A DNA stretch of 64,000 bases. Source: Bhargavaea sp. CC-171006. Its GTDB lineage: Bacteria > Bacillota > Bacilli > Bacillales_A > Planococcaceae. Made by a program: the position numbers and the translations under genes. The stretch is taken from NCBI RefSeq assembly GCF_009761675.1, contig NZ_QUZH01000023.1, positions 62,001-126,000 on the forward strand, given 5' to 3'. Below the pieces are notes generated by a model. The model saw only the letters and a list, made by a program, of their open reading frames with translations. It made no database searches and was not told the origin of the DNA. Numbering within the stretch: position 1 is the first letter of the stretch; each line of letters opens with the position of its first letter. Positions 54,656 through 63,387 of the stretch are shown here, piece after piece.

Positions 54656-57472
54656 ATGTCAAACAATTTTGCTGCTCCCGGTTCACCTTGGGGTTCCTTC
54701 TCCGGGCCGAACCTGGGGTATGTGATGGAGCAGTATGAACTGTTCCAGAATGATCCGGACCAGGTTGATCCAGATCTGGCGGAACTTTTCAGGAGTTTTG
54801 GTGCACCTGTATTGTCGGAAACCGGTGCCGGCACCGCTGAAGCGGCAGCAGGCGCATCTCCGGCACAGTTTGGAAAAATCGTTGCGGCGGCCCAGCTTGC
54901 GGATTCCATCCGCCAGAACGGCCATCTTGCTGCGAACATCTTCCCGCTGAAGGACCGAGAACTCGATAATTCCCGCATTGTTCCTTCTGCGTACGGACTT
55001 ACAGAAGCGGACCTCGTATCGATGCCGGCTTCGATTTTCTTCCATGAGCAGGTTCCGGAAGGCGTATCGAACGGCCTCGAGGCAATCAATCATCTGACGC
55101 GTATTTACACAGGCAAGGCGGCCTATGAGTTTACACAGGTCATCGACCCGGAAGAGCGCAAATGGCTGCGATCCTACATCGAATCGGGCAAGGTGCGTCC
55201 GGGACTGGATGACAATGAGCGCCGGGAATTGCTTGACCGCCTGACGAAAGTGGAAGGCTTCGAGAAGTTTATCCACCGCACATTTGTAGGCGCGAAGCGT
55301 TTTTCCATCGAAGGCCTCGATTCTCTTGTTGTCCTCATCGATGAGCTCGTCCGCAACGCGAACGGGGAGAAGATGAAGGAAGTTCTGATCGGCATGGCTC
55401 ACCGTGGCCGTCTGAACGTCCTCACTCATGTGCTCAATAAGCCATATGAAGTGATGCTTGCCCAATTCGCGGGCCTCGACGATGAGCCTTTCATTCCTGA
55501 GGACGGCTCCCTTGAATTGACGCATGGCTGGTTCGGCGATGTGAAGTATCACATGGGCGCCACTTACACGGCTCCTGACGGACTTAAAGTCAAACTGGCA
55601 TATAACCCGTCACACCTTGAAGTCGTCAACCCGGTCATTACCGGCCAGACTCGGGCGGCTCAAGAAGAAACCGGCCAGCCTGGCATTCCGGAACTGAATG
55701 AGAAAGACGCATTGGCCGTTCTCGTTCACGGGGACGCCGCATTCGCCGGACAGGGTATCAATATGGAAACCATGAACTACAGCCGCACTAACGGATACAA
55801 GACGGGCGGTTCGGTCCATGTCATCGCAAACAACCGGATCGGCTTCACGACTGAATTCTTTGATTCCCGCTCGACCCGATATGCCTCCGACCCGGCCAAA
55901 GGCTACGAGGTACCGGTCATTCATGTTAATGCGGACGATCCGGAAATGGTCATTGCCATCGCGCGGTTTGCATTTGAATACCGCAACCAGTTCGGCAAGG
56001 ACATCTTGATCGACCTCGTCGGTTATCGCCGCTATGGACATAACGAGATGGATGAGCCGCTGGTGACCAACCCGATGATGTATCACAAAGTACATCAGCA
56101 CCCGACAGTCCGTGAGCTGTATGGCAAAGAACTGTCTGACAAGGGCATCGTCAAGCCGGAAGAAGTTGAAAAATTAGATGAAGACACGTTCACGCTGCTC
56201 CAGGAATCCTATGACAGGGTAAAGGAGACGTCCAAGAAAGAGACAATGGACAACAGCACACCGGAAGCTATCATGAACGGCTATCCGGGCGTTGAGACAG
56301 GTGTGTCCGAAGACCGTCTCCGCAAGATGAACGAAGAGCTTCTGAACTATCCGGAAGACTTCAATGTCTTTAAAAAGCTTTCCCGCATTCTGAAGCGACG
56401 GGAAGAACCATTCAACGGCAAGGGCAAGATCGACTGGGCACACGCCGAGACACTTGCATTCGGTTCGATTCTTCAGGATGGCCATCCGATCCGCCTGACC
56501 GGACAGGATTCCCAGCGTGGGACATTCGCCCATCGCCACGTCGTTCTTCACGATGAGAAGGATGGCAAGGAACTTGTTCCGCTTCACCACATCAGTGATG
56601 CCAACGCATCTTTTGCGGTCTATAACAGCCCGCTTAGCGAAGCATCGATCGTGGCTTATGAGTTCGGCTATACGCTCGAGAACAAAAACGCACTTGTTCT
56701 CTGGGAAGCCCAGTACGGCGACTTCGCCAACATGGCCCAGATGATGTTTGATCAGTTCATCTCCTCGAGCGCTTCGAAGTGGGGCCAGACTTCAGGACTT
56801 GTCATGCTTCTTCCACACGGTTACGAAGGCCAAGGACCGGAGCACTCCAGTGCGCGCCTTGAGCGTTTCCTTCAGCTTGCCGGTGAAAACAACTGGACAG
56901 TCGCAAATCTTTCGAGCGCAGCGAACTACTTCCATATTCTCCGCCGCCAGGCAGAGCATCTGGGTGAAGAATATAGCCGTCCGCTCGTCATGATGTCGCC
57001 GAAGTCTTTGCTGCGCCATCCTCTCGTAGGTGCAGATGTCGAAGATTTGACGTCCGGCAAGTTCCAGACTGTCATCGAGCAGCCAGGTCTCGGGAAAGAT
57101 CCTGAGAAGGTTGAGCGAATCGCATTTGCCAGCGGCAAAATGGCGATTGACCTCGCGGAACAGATCAAAGATGGCGAAGGCTACGAGTGGCTTCATGTTA
57201 TCCGTGTCGAGCAGCTTTATCCGTTCCCTTCTGACCGCATCGCAGAGATCATCGAGCGCTTCCCGAACGTGAAAGAATTCATGTGGGTACAGGAAGAGCC
57301 GAAGAATATGGGCTCCTGGTCGTTTGCAGAACCGCTTGTACGGGAACTTGCAGGAGAGAAGCCGGTGCGCTATTGCGGCCGGATCCGCCGCTCGAGCCCG
57401 TCGGAAGGCGACGGCAAGTCCCATAAGATTGAACAAGACCGCATCATCAATGAAGCACTGAGCAAATCCTAA
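54656..57472 (+). CDS. odhA: 2-oxoglutarate dehydrogenase E1 component
   Basis: A 938-residue thiamine-diphosphate enzyme that decarboxylates 2-oxoglutarate and passes the succinyl group to the lipoyl domain of OdhB. The N-terminus has PWGSFSGPNLGYVMEQYE; the ThDP-binding GDAAFAGQG and the RRYGHNEMDEP loop (near residue 465) are present; the C-terminal third is the transketolase pyrimidine-binding domain. ATG 54656 follows GTGGAGGG. A TATAAT at 54609-54614 may be the -10, but no good -35 was seen. It is 30 bases upstream of odhB. Confidence 0.97.
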   Translation: MSNNFAAPGSPWGSFSGPNLGYVMEQYELFQNDPDQVDPDLAELFRSFGAPVLSETGAGTAEAAAGASPAQFGKIVAAAQLADSIRQNGHLAANIFPLKDRELDNSRIVPSAYGLTEADLVSMPASIFFHEQVPEGVSNGLEAINHLTRIYTGKAAYEFTQVIDPEERKWLRSYIESGKVRPGLDDNERRELLDRLTKVEGFEKFIHRTFVGAKRFSIEGLDSLVVLIDELVRNANGEKMKEVLIGMAHRGRLNVLTHVLNKPYEVMLAQFAGLDDEPFIPEDGSLELTHGWFGDVKYHMGATYTAPDGLKVKLAYNPSHLEVVNPVITGQTRAAQEETGQPGIPELNEKDALAVLVHGDAAFAGQGINMETMNYSRTNGYKTGGSVHVIANNRIGFTTEFFDSRSTRYASDPAKGYEVPVIHVNADDPEMVIAIARFAFEYRNQFGKDILIDLVGYRRYGHNEMDEPLVTNPMMYHKVHQHPTVRELYGKELSDKGIVKPEEVEKLDEDTFTLLQESYDRVKETSKKETMDNSTPEAIMNGYPGVETGVSEDRLRKMNEELLNYPEDFNVFKKLSRILKRREEPFNGKGKIDWAHAETLAFGSILQDGHPIRLTGQDSQRGTFAHRHVVLHDEKDGKELVPLHHISDANASFAVYNSPLSEASIVAYEFGYTLENKNALVLWEAQYGDFANMAQMMFDQFISSSASKWGQTSGLVMLLPHGYEGQGPEHSSARLERFLQLAGENNWTVANLSSAANYFHILRRQAEHLGEEYSRPLVMMSPKSLLRHPLVGADVEDLTSGKFQTVIEQPGLGKDPEKVERIAFASGKMAIDLAEQIKDGEGYEWLHVIRVEQLYPFPSDRIAEIIERFPNVKEFMWVQEEPKNMGSWSFAEPLVRELAGEKPVRYCGRIRRSSPSEGDGKSHKIEQDRIINEALSKS

Positions 57473-57502
57473 GATTTGCCTGATCATAAGGAGGAATCCA
57501 CG

Positions 57503-58762
57503 GTGGCAGAAATCAAAGTTCCAGAACTTGCAGAATCCATCACGGAAGGTACGGTCGCACAATGGCTGAAACAGCCTGGCGACACAGTCGACAAAGGCGA
57601 ATTCATCGTCGAACTCGAGACTGACAAAGTCAACGTTGAAGTCATTTCCGAAGAAGCGGGCGTTGTCCAGGAACTGCTCGCCGAGGAAGGCGACACGGTT
57701 GAAGTTGGCCAGGTCATCGCCATCGTAGGCGAAGGTTCCGGCGCAGCCGCAGCTCCTGCTGAAAAGCCGGCAGCGGAAGCAGCTCCGGCTCCGGAAGAGA
57801 AAAAGGAAGAAAAGCAGGCGGCTCCTGCAGCTGCTGCGGAAGCAACTGAAGAAGCAGGCGCTTCTGACCGTACAATCGCAAGCCCTGCTGCACGCAAGCT
57901 TGCACGCGAAAAAGGCATCGATCTCGCTTCGATCACTCCAGTCGATCCGATGGGCCGCGTCCGCGTCCAGGATGTGGAAGCTGCAGCCGCTGCGCCTAAG
58001 CAAGCGCCTCAGCAACAGGCAGCCAAGCCTGCGGCACCAGCTGTTTCCTCGGATGAAGAATCCGGCCGCGTAACGCGCGAAAAAATGTCGCGCCGTCGCC
58101 AGACCATCGCGAAACGTCTTCTGGAAGTTCGCCAGAACACGGCGATGCTGACTACTTTCAACGAAATCGACATGACCAATGTCATGGAACTCCGCAAACG
58201 CAAAAAAGAAGAATTCGAGAAGAAATTCGGTGCGCGCCTCGGCTTCATGTCCTTCTTCACGAAGGCTGTGGTCGCTGCACTTAAGCAATACCCGTATGTG
58301 AATTCCGAGCTCGACGGAACGGATCTTCTTCTTAAAAACTACTTCGACGTGGGCATCGCGGTTTCGACCGAAGAAGGCCTTGTCGTACCGGTAGTGCGTG
58401 ATGCAGACCGCAAGAACTTCGCAGAGATCGAGAAAGACATCGCGGACCTCGCGACTAAGGCACGTGACAAGAAACTTGCCCTGTCCGATCTTTCCGGCGG
58501 CTCGTTCACGATCACAAACGGCGGCGTCTTCGGATCGCTCTTCTCCACACCGATCCTGAACGGCACGCAAGTCGGTATCCTCGGCATGCACACCATCCAG
58601 AAGCGTCCTGTCGCAGTAGGCGACAACGTGGAAATCCGCCCGATGATGTATGTTGCGCTTTCGTATGACCACCGTGTCATCGACGGCAAAGACTCCGTCG
58701 GCTTCCTGAAGACTGTCAAGGAAATGATCGAGAACCCGGAAGACCTTCTCCTCGGTTCCTGA
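57503..58762 (+). CDS. odhB: Dihydrolipoyllysine succinyltransferase (E2)
   Basis: A 419-residue E2 core protein: lipoyl domain with the modified Lys42 (ETDKVNVEV), an Ala/Pro/Glu-rich linker, the peripheral-subunit binding domain ([18 protein letters not shown] near residue 132) and the catalytic domain with the active-site [14 protein letters not shown] 57503 is the start, with AAGGAGG at 57488-57494. The E3 subunit is not in the window. A terminator and repeat array B2 follow. Confidence 0.97.
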   Translation: MAEIKVPELAESITEGTVAQWLKQPGDTVDKGEFIVELETDKVNVEVISEEAGVVQELLAEEGDTVEVGQVIAIVGEGSGAAAAPAEKPAAEAAPAPEEKKEEKQAAPAAAAEATEEAGASDRTIASPAARKLAREKGIDLASITPVDPMGRVRVQDVEAAAAAPKQAPQQQAAKPAAPAVSSDEESGRVTREKMSRRRQTIAKRLLEVRQNTAMLTTFNEIDMTNVMELRKRKKEEFEKKFGARLGFMSFFTKAVVAALKQYPYVNSELDGTDLLLKNYFDVGIAVSTEEGLVVPVVRDADRKNFAEIEKDIADLATKARDKKLALSDLSGGSFTITNGGVFGSLFSTPILNGTQVGILGMHTIQKRPVAVGDNVEIRPMMYVALSYDHRVIDGKDSVGFLKTVKEMIENPEDLLLGS

Positions 58763-58775
58763 TTGGATCATGATA

Positions 58776-58806
58776 AAAACGCCTCTTTATGAGGCGTTTT
58801 TTGTTT
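58776..58806 (+). terminator. Terminator after odhB
   Basis: AAAACGCCTC (58776-58785) pairs with GAGGCGTTTT (58791-58800), then TTTGTTT. Confidence 0.92.
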
Positions 58807-59110
58807 GGGGATATCATGGGGGACTTGGTTTAGAGGGTGGGGTTCCGGGTCAGTTATGATTTCGTCATTCGCCCTTTCAATTTCGTCATTCGTCCCTCTG
58901 ATTTCGTCATTCCGCCGGATAATCTCGTCATTGGGGGTCTCCGGTCGGGCGAATGACGAAATATAGGGCTTGAATACAGAAACCGGAGCCATGAATGACG
59001 AAACTTCTCCCTCGAATGACGAAACCGCGTCACCCATAAACAGGAGCTCCTTTACTTTTCCTGATACACTCCTCCCGCATCATTGAAAACAGGGCCCGGT
59101 TTTGTCTATA
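58807..59110. other. Gene-free interval carrying the large symmetric repeat array
   Basis: Between the odhB terminator and the small gene at 59141 no convincing gene is seen. A minus-strand frame (58768-59037, ATG at 59037 with AAAGGAG before it) would encode heptad repeats such as NDEI and VSSF, but this pattern follows from the 21-base repeat period. Confidence 0.55.
58861..59023. repeat. Array B2: symmetric inverted array, core TTCGTCATTC, 21-bp period
   Basis: Forward cores at 58861, 58882, 58903 and 58924 (last one diverged, CTCGTCATTG), then inverted cores GAATGACGAA at 58951, 58972 (diverged, GAATACAGAA), 58993 and 59014. All steps within each half are exactly 21 bp, and the forward and reverse cores are mirror-placed around 58942. 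The 11-base spacers are not complementary to each other. The core is the same as in array B1. Confidence 0.8.
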
Positions 59111-59140
59111 ATGGAACCATGATAAAGGAGGCGGCAGCCG

Positions 59141-59338
59141 ATGGATTTTAAGCAGTGGAAAGACGCGCCGGCGATCCGCACAGTGACGTGCAAGCATACG
59201 GACGCGGAAAAGTATCTGGTGTCGAATGTCCTGACACCGGGCAAGGAATACGAAGTGAAAAACGAGACCGAGGAATTCATCTTTGTCGTGGACAACACGG
59301 GCAAAGTCGGCGGTTTCTATAAAACGTATTTTGAATGA
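59141..59338 (+). CDS. Small conserved protein (DUF6501-like)
   Basis: A 65-residue protein with no membrane segment, rich in beta-prone residues: TVTCKHTDAEKYLVSNVLT followed by PGKEYEVKNETEEFIFVVDNTGKVGGFYKTYFE. The look is that of a small Bacillus family with a barrel-like fold; I place it in the DUF6501 family by memory, with moderate confidence. AAAGGAGG lies eleven bases before the ATG. It has its own strong terminator and no obvious operon partner. Confidence 0.75.
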   Translation: MDFKQWKDAPAIRTVTCKHTDAEKYLVSNVLTPGKEYEVKNETEEFIFVVDNTGKVGGFYKTYFE

Positions 59339-59343
59339 TCCGG

Positions 59344-59376
59344 AGGCCCGGCGGGAAAACCGCCGGGCCTTTTATT
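59344..59376 (+). terminator. Terminator after small conserved gene
   Basis: AGGCCCGGCGG (59344-59354) pairs with CCGCCGGGCCT (59360-59370), then TTTTATTG. Confidence 0.92.
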
Positions 59377-59392
59377 GAGGGAGGACTGTTTT

Positions 59393-60256
59393 ATGCTGGC
59401 AATCATCGAAGAAGAGCGCAAAGAACGGAACGGGCGGACATACCCCGCTGATGAAGCGGCGCTGATCGGGCAGGGAGGCTATGTGGCTCCTGATGCGCAC
59501 CTGTGGGAGGATGTCCTGACGGCGGTTGTGATCCGTCGTCCTGTGCTGCTTAAAGGCCCTTCAGGTTCCGGGAAGACGAAACTTGCGGAGTCGGTGTCTG
59601 CATTTTTCGGCCAGCCGATGCATCAGGTGAACTGCTCTGTTGACCTGGATGCCGAATCGCTGATCGGATTTAAGACGATTATCCGCCAAGACGGAGATAC
59701 CGTAATTGACTTCGTCGACGGTCCCGTCGTGACGGCCATGAAGGAGGGTCATATCCTCTATATTGATGAAATCAACATGGCGAAGCCGGAAACCTTGCCG
59801 ATTCTTCACAGCGTGCTGGACTACCGCAGGATGCTGACAAATCCATTCACGGGTGATGTCATCCATGCCCATCCCGACTTTACCGTCATCGCGGCGATCA
59901 ATGAAGGATACGTCGGAACGGTGCCCATGAATGAAGCGCTGAAAAACCGATTTATTGCATTCCAGGTGCCTTATCTCGGACAGGAACCATCGAGGGCATT
60001 GCTGGAGCGTGAATTCCCGGATGCCCCCCGGACGCTGATCACGACGATGCTGAGCATCTCGGAAGATCTGAAAGACCAGGCGAGGAACGGGCTTCTGGCC
60101 GATGAAGCCGCATCGATCAGAAGCCTTATAGACGCCACGGAATTGGCGCTCCATATGGGGCCTGACCGCGCCGTGCGCTATGCGATCGCGGAGAAACTCG
60201 AAGACCCCGGAGAACGGCAGCTTGTCATGGATCTGGCCGCCACTTGGATCCGGTGA
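59393..60256 (+). CDS. yojN: MoxR-type AAA ATPase (YojN/CbbQ-like)
   Basis: A 287-residue AAA+ ATPase with Walker A GPSGSGKT (residues 55-62), Walker B HILYIDEINMAKPE and sensor AAINEG. It belongs to the MoxR/CbbQ/NorQ group, which works with a VWA-domain partner to remodel or activate protein complexes. GAGGGAGG precedes the ATG. It is six bases upstream of the VWA gene, and the order after odhAB matches yojN-yojO of B. subtilis. The target complex is unknown. Confidence 0.9.
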   Translation: MLAIIEEERKERNGRTYPADEAALIGQGGYVAPDAHLWEDVLTAVVIRRPVLLKGPSGSGKTKLAESVSAFFGQPMHQVNCSVDLDAESLIGFKTIIRQDGDTVIDFVDGPVVTAMKEGHILYIDEINMAKPETLPILHSVLDYRRMLTNPFTGDVIHAHPDFTVIAAINEGYVGTVPMNEALKNRFIAFQVPYLGQEPSRALLEREFPDAPRTLITTMLSISEDLKDQARNGLLADEAASIRSLIDATELALHMGPDRAVRYAIAEKLEDPGERQLVMDLAATWIR

Positions 60257-60262
60257 TGCGCA

Positions 60263-62161
60263 ATGACATCGATTAACCGGTTTATCGACTTTAATGACGA
60301 ACTGATCAACGCAGGAGAACGGCTCCGGCTTGAACGACTCGCCCGAGCCCTGACCGGCATGCCTGATCTCGGCCTGACCGAAAGGCAGCATATTGAATTC
60401 CACCCCGCTTCAAATGAATTGGCGATGAGTGTCTTCTGGCGGCACAGGGATGCGGAAGTGACCGAACAGGGCCGGCTATCCGACCTGTATTTGCTGGCGG
60501 CCGGCTTCTGGTCCAAGTTCGACCTTGCTGTCTGGCGGGAATTCCGTTCTGAAACGGAAGGGCATGCGCTCCGGGAATTCCTCCGTTCGGCCGTCCTGCT
60601 GTTCGAAGAGCTCCGCATCACTGATGCCGTCATTGCCGAACGGCCCGGCACGGAAGAGGCGTTCGCGATCAGAAGGCGGCTGTACGGCGAGTTCCATATG
60701 GGCCAGCAGTCTGTCAATCTCCGCCGGGGATTCCGGGCGGATGCGTTGTTCAATCATTTGTATGCAGTGATCCACGGCATTCCGGAAACATATGCATCAT
60801 CTGAAGATGAACTCGCGGGCCTCATCGAACCGGTACTCTATGGCGTGTTCGATACCCGTTCGACAGCGGATTCTGTCCGTATGGCAGAGCAGATGGCTCC
60901 GCTTCTTGATGGCCGGCTAAGAGAAGATCTGCAACATTCTTATTATGCGGTGGGTGATGGACTTGTCGGGCCGAAATCCGATTTCCATTATCACAAGGGA
61001 ACCGAGGATCGTGAAAAAGGGGAGACGGGTGAGAAAGAGTCTGTCGGGGAGCTGTTCTCGACCTGGCATGCCGCCAACAAGTCCGAGAAAGGCATGCACC
61101 TGAATTACGAGCTTGAACACGGCCGGATTGGCGAAGGTGACGGTACGGGCGCCAGAGAAGGACGTGAAGGCGCGGATGCGACATCGACCGGCCGGGGACA
61201 GTCGGCGGCTGACGAACGGTCTGGGGTCGCGCGTGAAGCGGCCACTGAAGCTGCCGGCTCCGAGGCGGGTGCCTGGATCAAGGCCGAAGGTTTCGGCACG
61301 GCAAATGAATCGGTCGTTTACCGGGAGGTACTTGCAGAAGCCGACAACACAGCGGAAGCCCGTGAACGGATTCAAAAGTGGCGAGAGGAATCCATCCCGC
61401 ATGTGCGTGCAATCGTCAAGGAGATGCAAAAAAGGATCGAGAGGAAGAGAGAAGAGAGGAGGGAAGGGCTGCCAAAGGGACGCCTGTCCAAAAACCCTGT
61501 GTCAGTTCTGCTTAACGAGCGTCCTCGCCCGTTTTACCGTAAGCAAAGCCCTTCAAAACGGCTTGATGCTGTGTTCGGCCTGTTGGTGGATGGCTCGGGA
61601 TCGATGGCGGATAAGCTGGATGAGACGAAAAAGGCTGTCCTCCTCTTTCACGACATTCTCCGCTCCTTGGATACGTCACACGGAATTGCGGTCTACCAGG
61701 AAGATTCGGCAACCGCGACAAAAAAACGTCAGCCGAATACGTTGCAGTGGCTGCACAGGTTCCGGGATGACGGCAAGGATGACGGGGGACGGATACTGTC
61801 TCTGGAGGCGGGAGATGACAATCGGGACGGTTTTGCCGTCCGCTGGATGACATCAAGATTACTCCAGCGGACGGAAGCGCACCGTTTTCTACTGGTGTTC
61901 TCGGATGGGGAGCCTTCCGCATTCGGCTATGGACAAAACGGAATCGTCGATACGGCAGAAGCCGTCAGGGAGGCAGAAAAGCAGGGCATCACGGTCATTC
62001 ATCTGTTCCTTTCATCGGAACCGGCGACCGCGCGCCAGCAGGAACTGTTCAGGATGATGTTCGGCAACCGGTCGGTGTCAGCGGATTCGATCGACCGATT
62101 TTCCGACGAGACCCTTCGGATCCTCCGCAAACTGCTTGTCCTCGCTTCGGGGAATATGTAA
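60263..62161 (+). CDS. yojO: VWA-domain protein, CbbO/NorD-like (YojO)
   Basis: A 632-residue partner of the MoxR-type ATPase. The N-terminal half is helical; the middle (about residues 285-345) is polar and Gly/Glu/Ala-rich; the C-terminal VWA domain has the metal-site motif LVDGSGSMADK (Asp443, Ser445, Ser447) and VFSDGEPS. The ATG lies six bases after the ATPase stop. Such pairs insert metals or activate enzymes like nitric oxide reductase or Rubisco; no target gene is next to it. Confidence 0.88.
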   Translation: MTSINRFIDFNDELINAGERLRLERLARALTGMPDLGLTERQHIEFHPASNELAMSVFWRHRDAEVTEQGRLSDLYLLAAGFWSKFDLAVWREFRSETEGHALREFLRSAVLLFEELRITDAVIAERPGTEEAFAIRRRLYGEFHMGQQSVNLRRGFRADALFNHLYAVIHGIPETYASSEDELAGLIEPVLYGVFDTRSTADSVRMAEQMAPLLDGRLREDLQHSYYAVGDGLVGPKSDFHYHKGTEDREKGETGEKESVGELFSTWHAANKSEKGMHLNYELEHGRIGEGDGTGAREGREGADATSTGRGQSAADERSGVAREAATEAAGSEAGAWIKAEGFGTANESVVYREVLAEADNTAEARERIQKWREESIPHVRAIVKEMQKRIERKREERREGLPKGRLSKNPVSVLLNERPRPFYRKQSPSKRLDAVFGLLVDGSGSMADKLDETKKAVLLFHDILRSLDTSHGIAVYQEDSATATKKRQPNTLQWLHRFRDDGKDDGGRILSLEAGDDNRDGFAVRWMTSRLLQRTEAHRFLLVFSDGEPSAFGYGQNGIVDTAEAVREAEKQGITVIHLFLSSEPATARQQELFRMMFGNRSVSADSIDRFSDETLRILRKLLVLASGNM

Positions 62162-62173
62162 GAATAGCAGCAA

Positions 62174-62203
62174 AAAAACCGTCCTCATTGAGGACGGTTT
62201 TCC
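62174..62203. terminator. Bidirectional terminator
   Basis: AAACCGTCCT (62176-62185) pairs with AGGACGGTTT (62191-62200), flanked by A and T runs, between the convergent yojO and telA genes. Confidence 0.88.
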
Positions 62204-63387
62204 GCTTTTTCCGCGACGGCGATCAAGCGCTGCTTGAGTTCTTCTTCCATACGGGCAATCTCGATTTCTGCGGCTTTCCGCTTTGCGCGTCCGTCCGCCT
62301 GGATAGCCAGTGTCTCCTCGATTGTGGAGAGAAGGTTTTCCTGGGTTTTCTTGAGTGTGTCCACTTCCACGATACCGCGCTCGTTCTCTTTGGCCGTTTC
62401 AATGCTGTTCATCTTGAGCATTTCGGAGTTGCGGAGAAGGAGCTCGTTTGTCGTCTCGGTGACGGCACGCTGTGATTCGACCGCTTTGCGCTGGCGGTTG
62501 AGAGTCAGTGCGATGGCGATCTGATTTTTCCATAGAGGAATCGAGGTCATGATGGACGACTGGATCTTTTCTGCCAGAGTCTGGTTGGTCTGTTGGATCA
62601 TCCGGATCTGCGGCGCACTCTGGATGGTGATCTGGCGGGAAAGCTGCAGGTCGTAGATGCGCTTTTCAAGCCGGTCCACAAACTGTGCCATATCATTCAC
62701 TTCCTGGATCGCCATCTGGTCGTTGGACTCTTCGGCTTTTTTCCTCATCGCCGGAATGATCTCATTGACGATTTCGTCCCGTTTGAGTTCGGCCGCGGCG
62801 ATATAGACATTCAGCGCCTGGAAGTAAGCCTTATTCTGATCATACAGCTGGTCGAGCATCTGTACGTCTTCTATGAGGCCCCGCTTGGCATGTTCCAGCT
62901 GAACCCCGATACGATCAATCTGGGTACTCAGTTTCTGGTACTTTGTCATGAGTTCCTGAACGGATTTTTGTACCCGTCCGAACCATTTCCGGATGCCTGT
63001 TTTTTTCTCGACAGACAAATCTTCCGGGTCGATTTCATTCAGCTTGCCCATCAGATCCTTGAGGACATCACCGACAGGCCCTATGTCCTTGGACTGGACA
63101 TGGTCCAGCATCTTGTGGGAGAACGTCGACAGCTGATTTTGTGCGTTCGCCCCGTAAGTGATAATCGCTTCGTAATTGCCGGCGGGGATCTGCTTGGCAA
63201 GATCCCTCGCTTTCTGCTGTTCTTCCTCGCTCAGGCGCTCCATCAGTTTGACTCCCGGCTTGGCCGGTGCCTGGTTTGCCATCTCATCCGGAAGAAGAGA
63301 GGATTGGGGCTTAAGGTCGAACGGGTTATCGAGTAGGTCGTCCATCGTCAGATCTGCCGTTTCACGGGCGGGTTTATTTTCTGTCAT
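62185..63387 (-). CDS. telA: Toxic anion resistance protein, TelA family
   Basis: A 400-residue, largely helical soluble protein of the TelA/KlaA family (YaaN-like in Bacillus), with MTENKPARETADLTMDDLLDNPFD at the N-terminus and the central QMLDQLYDQNKAYFQALNVYIAAAE. Family members have been linked to tellurite and toxic-anion or antibiotic tolerance; the mechanism is unknown. Its start overlaps the end of the xpaC-type gene upstream by 14 bases, matching xpaC-yaaN in B. subtilis. Confidence 0.92.
   Translation of the reverse strand: MTENKPARETADLTMDDLLDNPFDLKPQSSLLPDEMANQAPAKPGVKLMERLSEEEQQKARDLAKQIPAGNYEAIITYGANAQNQLSTFSHKMLDHVQSKDIGPVGDVLKDLMGKLNEIDPEDLSVEKKTGIRKWFGRVQKSVQELMTKYQKLSTQIDRIGVQLEHAKRGLIEDVQMLDQLYDQNKAYFQALNVYIAAAELKRDEIVNEIIPAMRKKAEESNDQMAIQEVNDMAQFVDRLEKRIYDLQLSRQITIQSAPQIRMIQQTNQTLAEKIQSSIMTSIPLWKNQIAIALTLNRQRKAVESQRAVTETTNELLLRNSEMLKMNSIETAKENERGIVEVDTLKKTQENLLSTIEETLAIQADGRAKRKAAEIEIARMEEELKQRLIAVAEKAENRPQ

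Noticed and set aside
56792..58771. 659-codon minus-strand frame across odhA and odhB
   Set aside because: It is an antisense shadow of two clearly coding genes; its product is Cys-, Arg- and Phe-rich with no recognisable domain and no ribosome binding site.
58861..59023. CRISPR array
   Set aside because: Repeats are only 10 bp with 11-bp spacers, half of the array is inverted and no cas gene is near.
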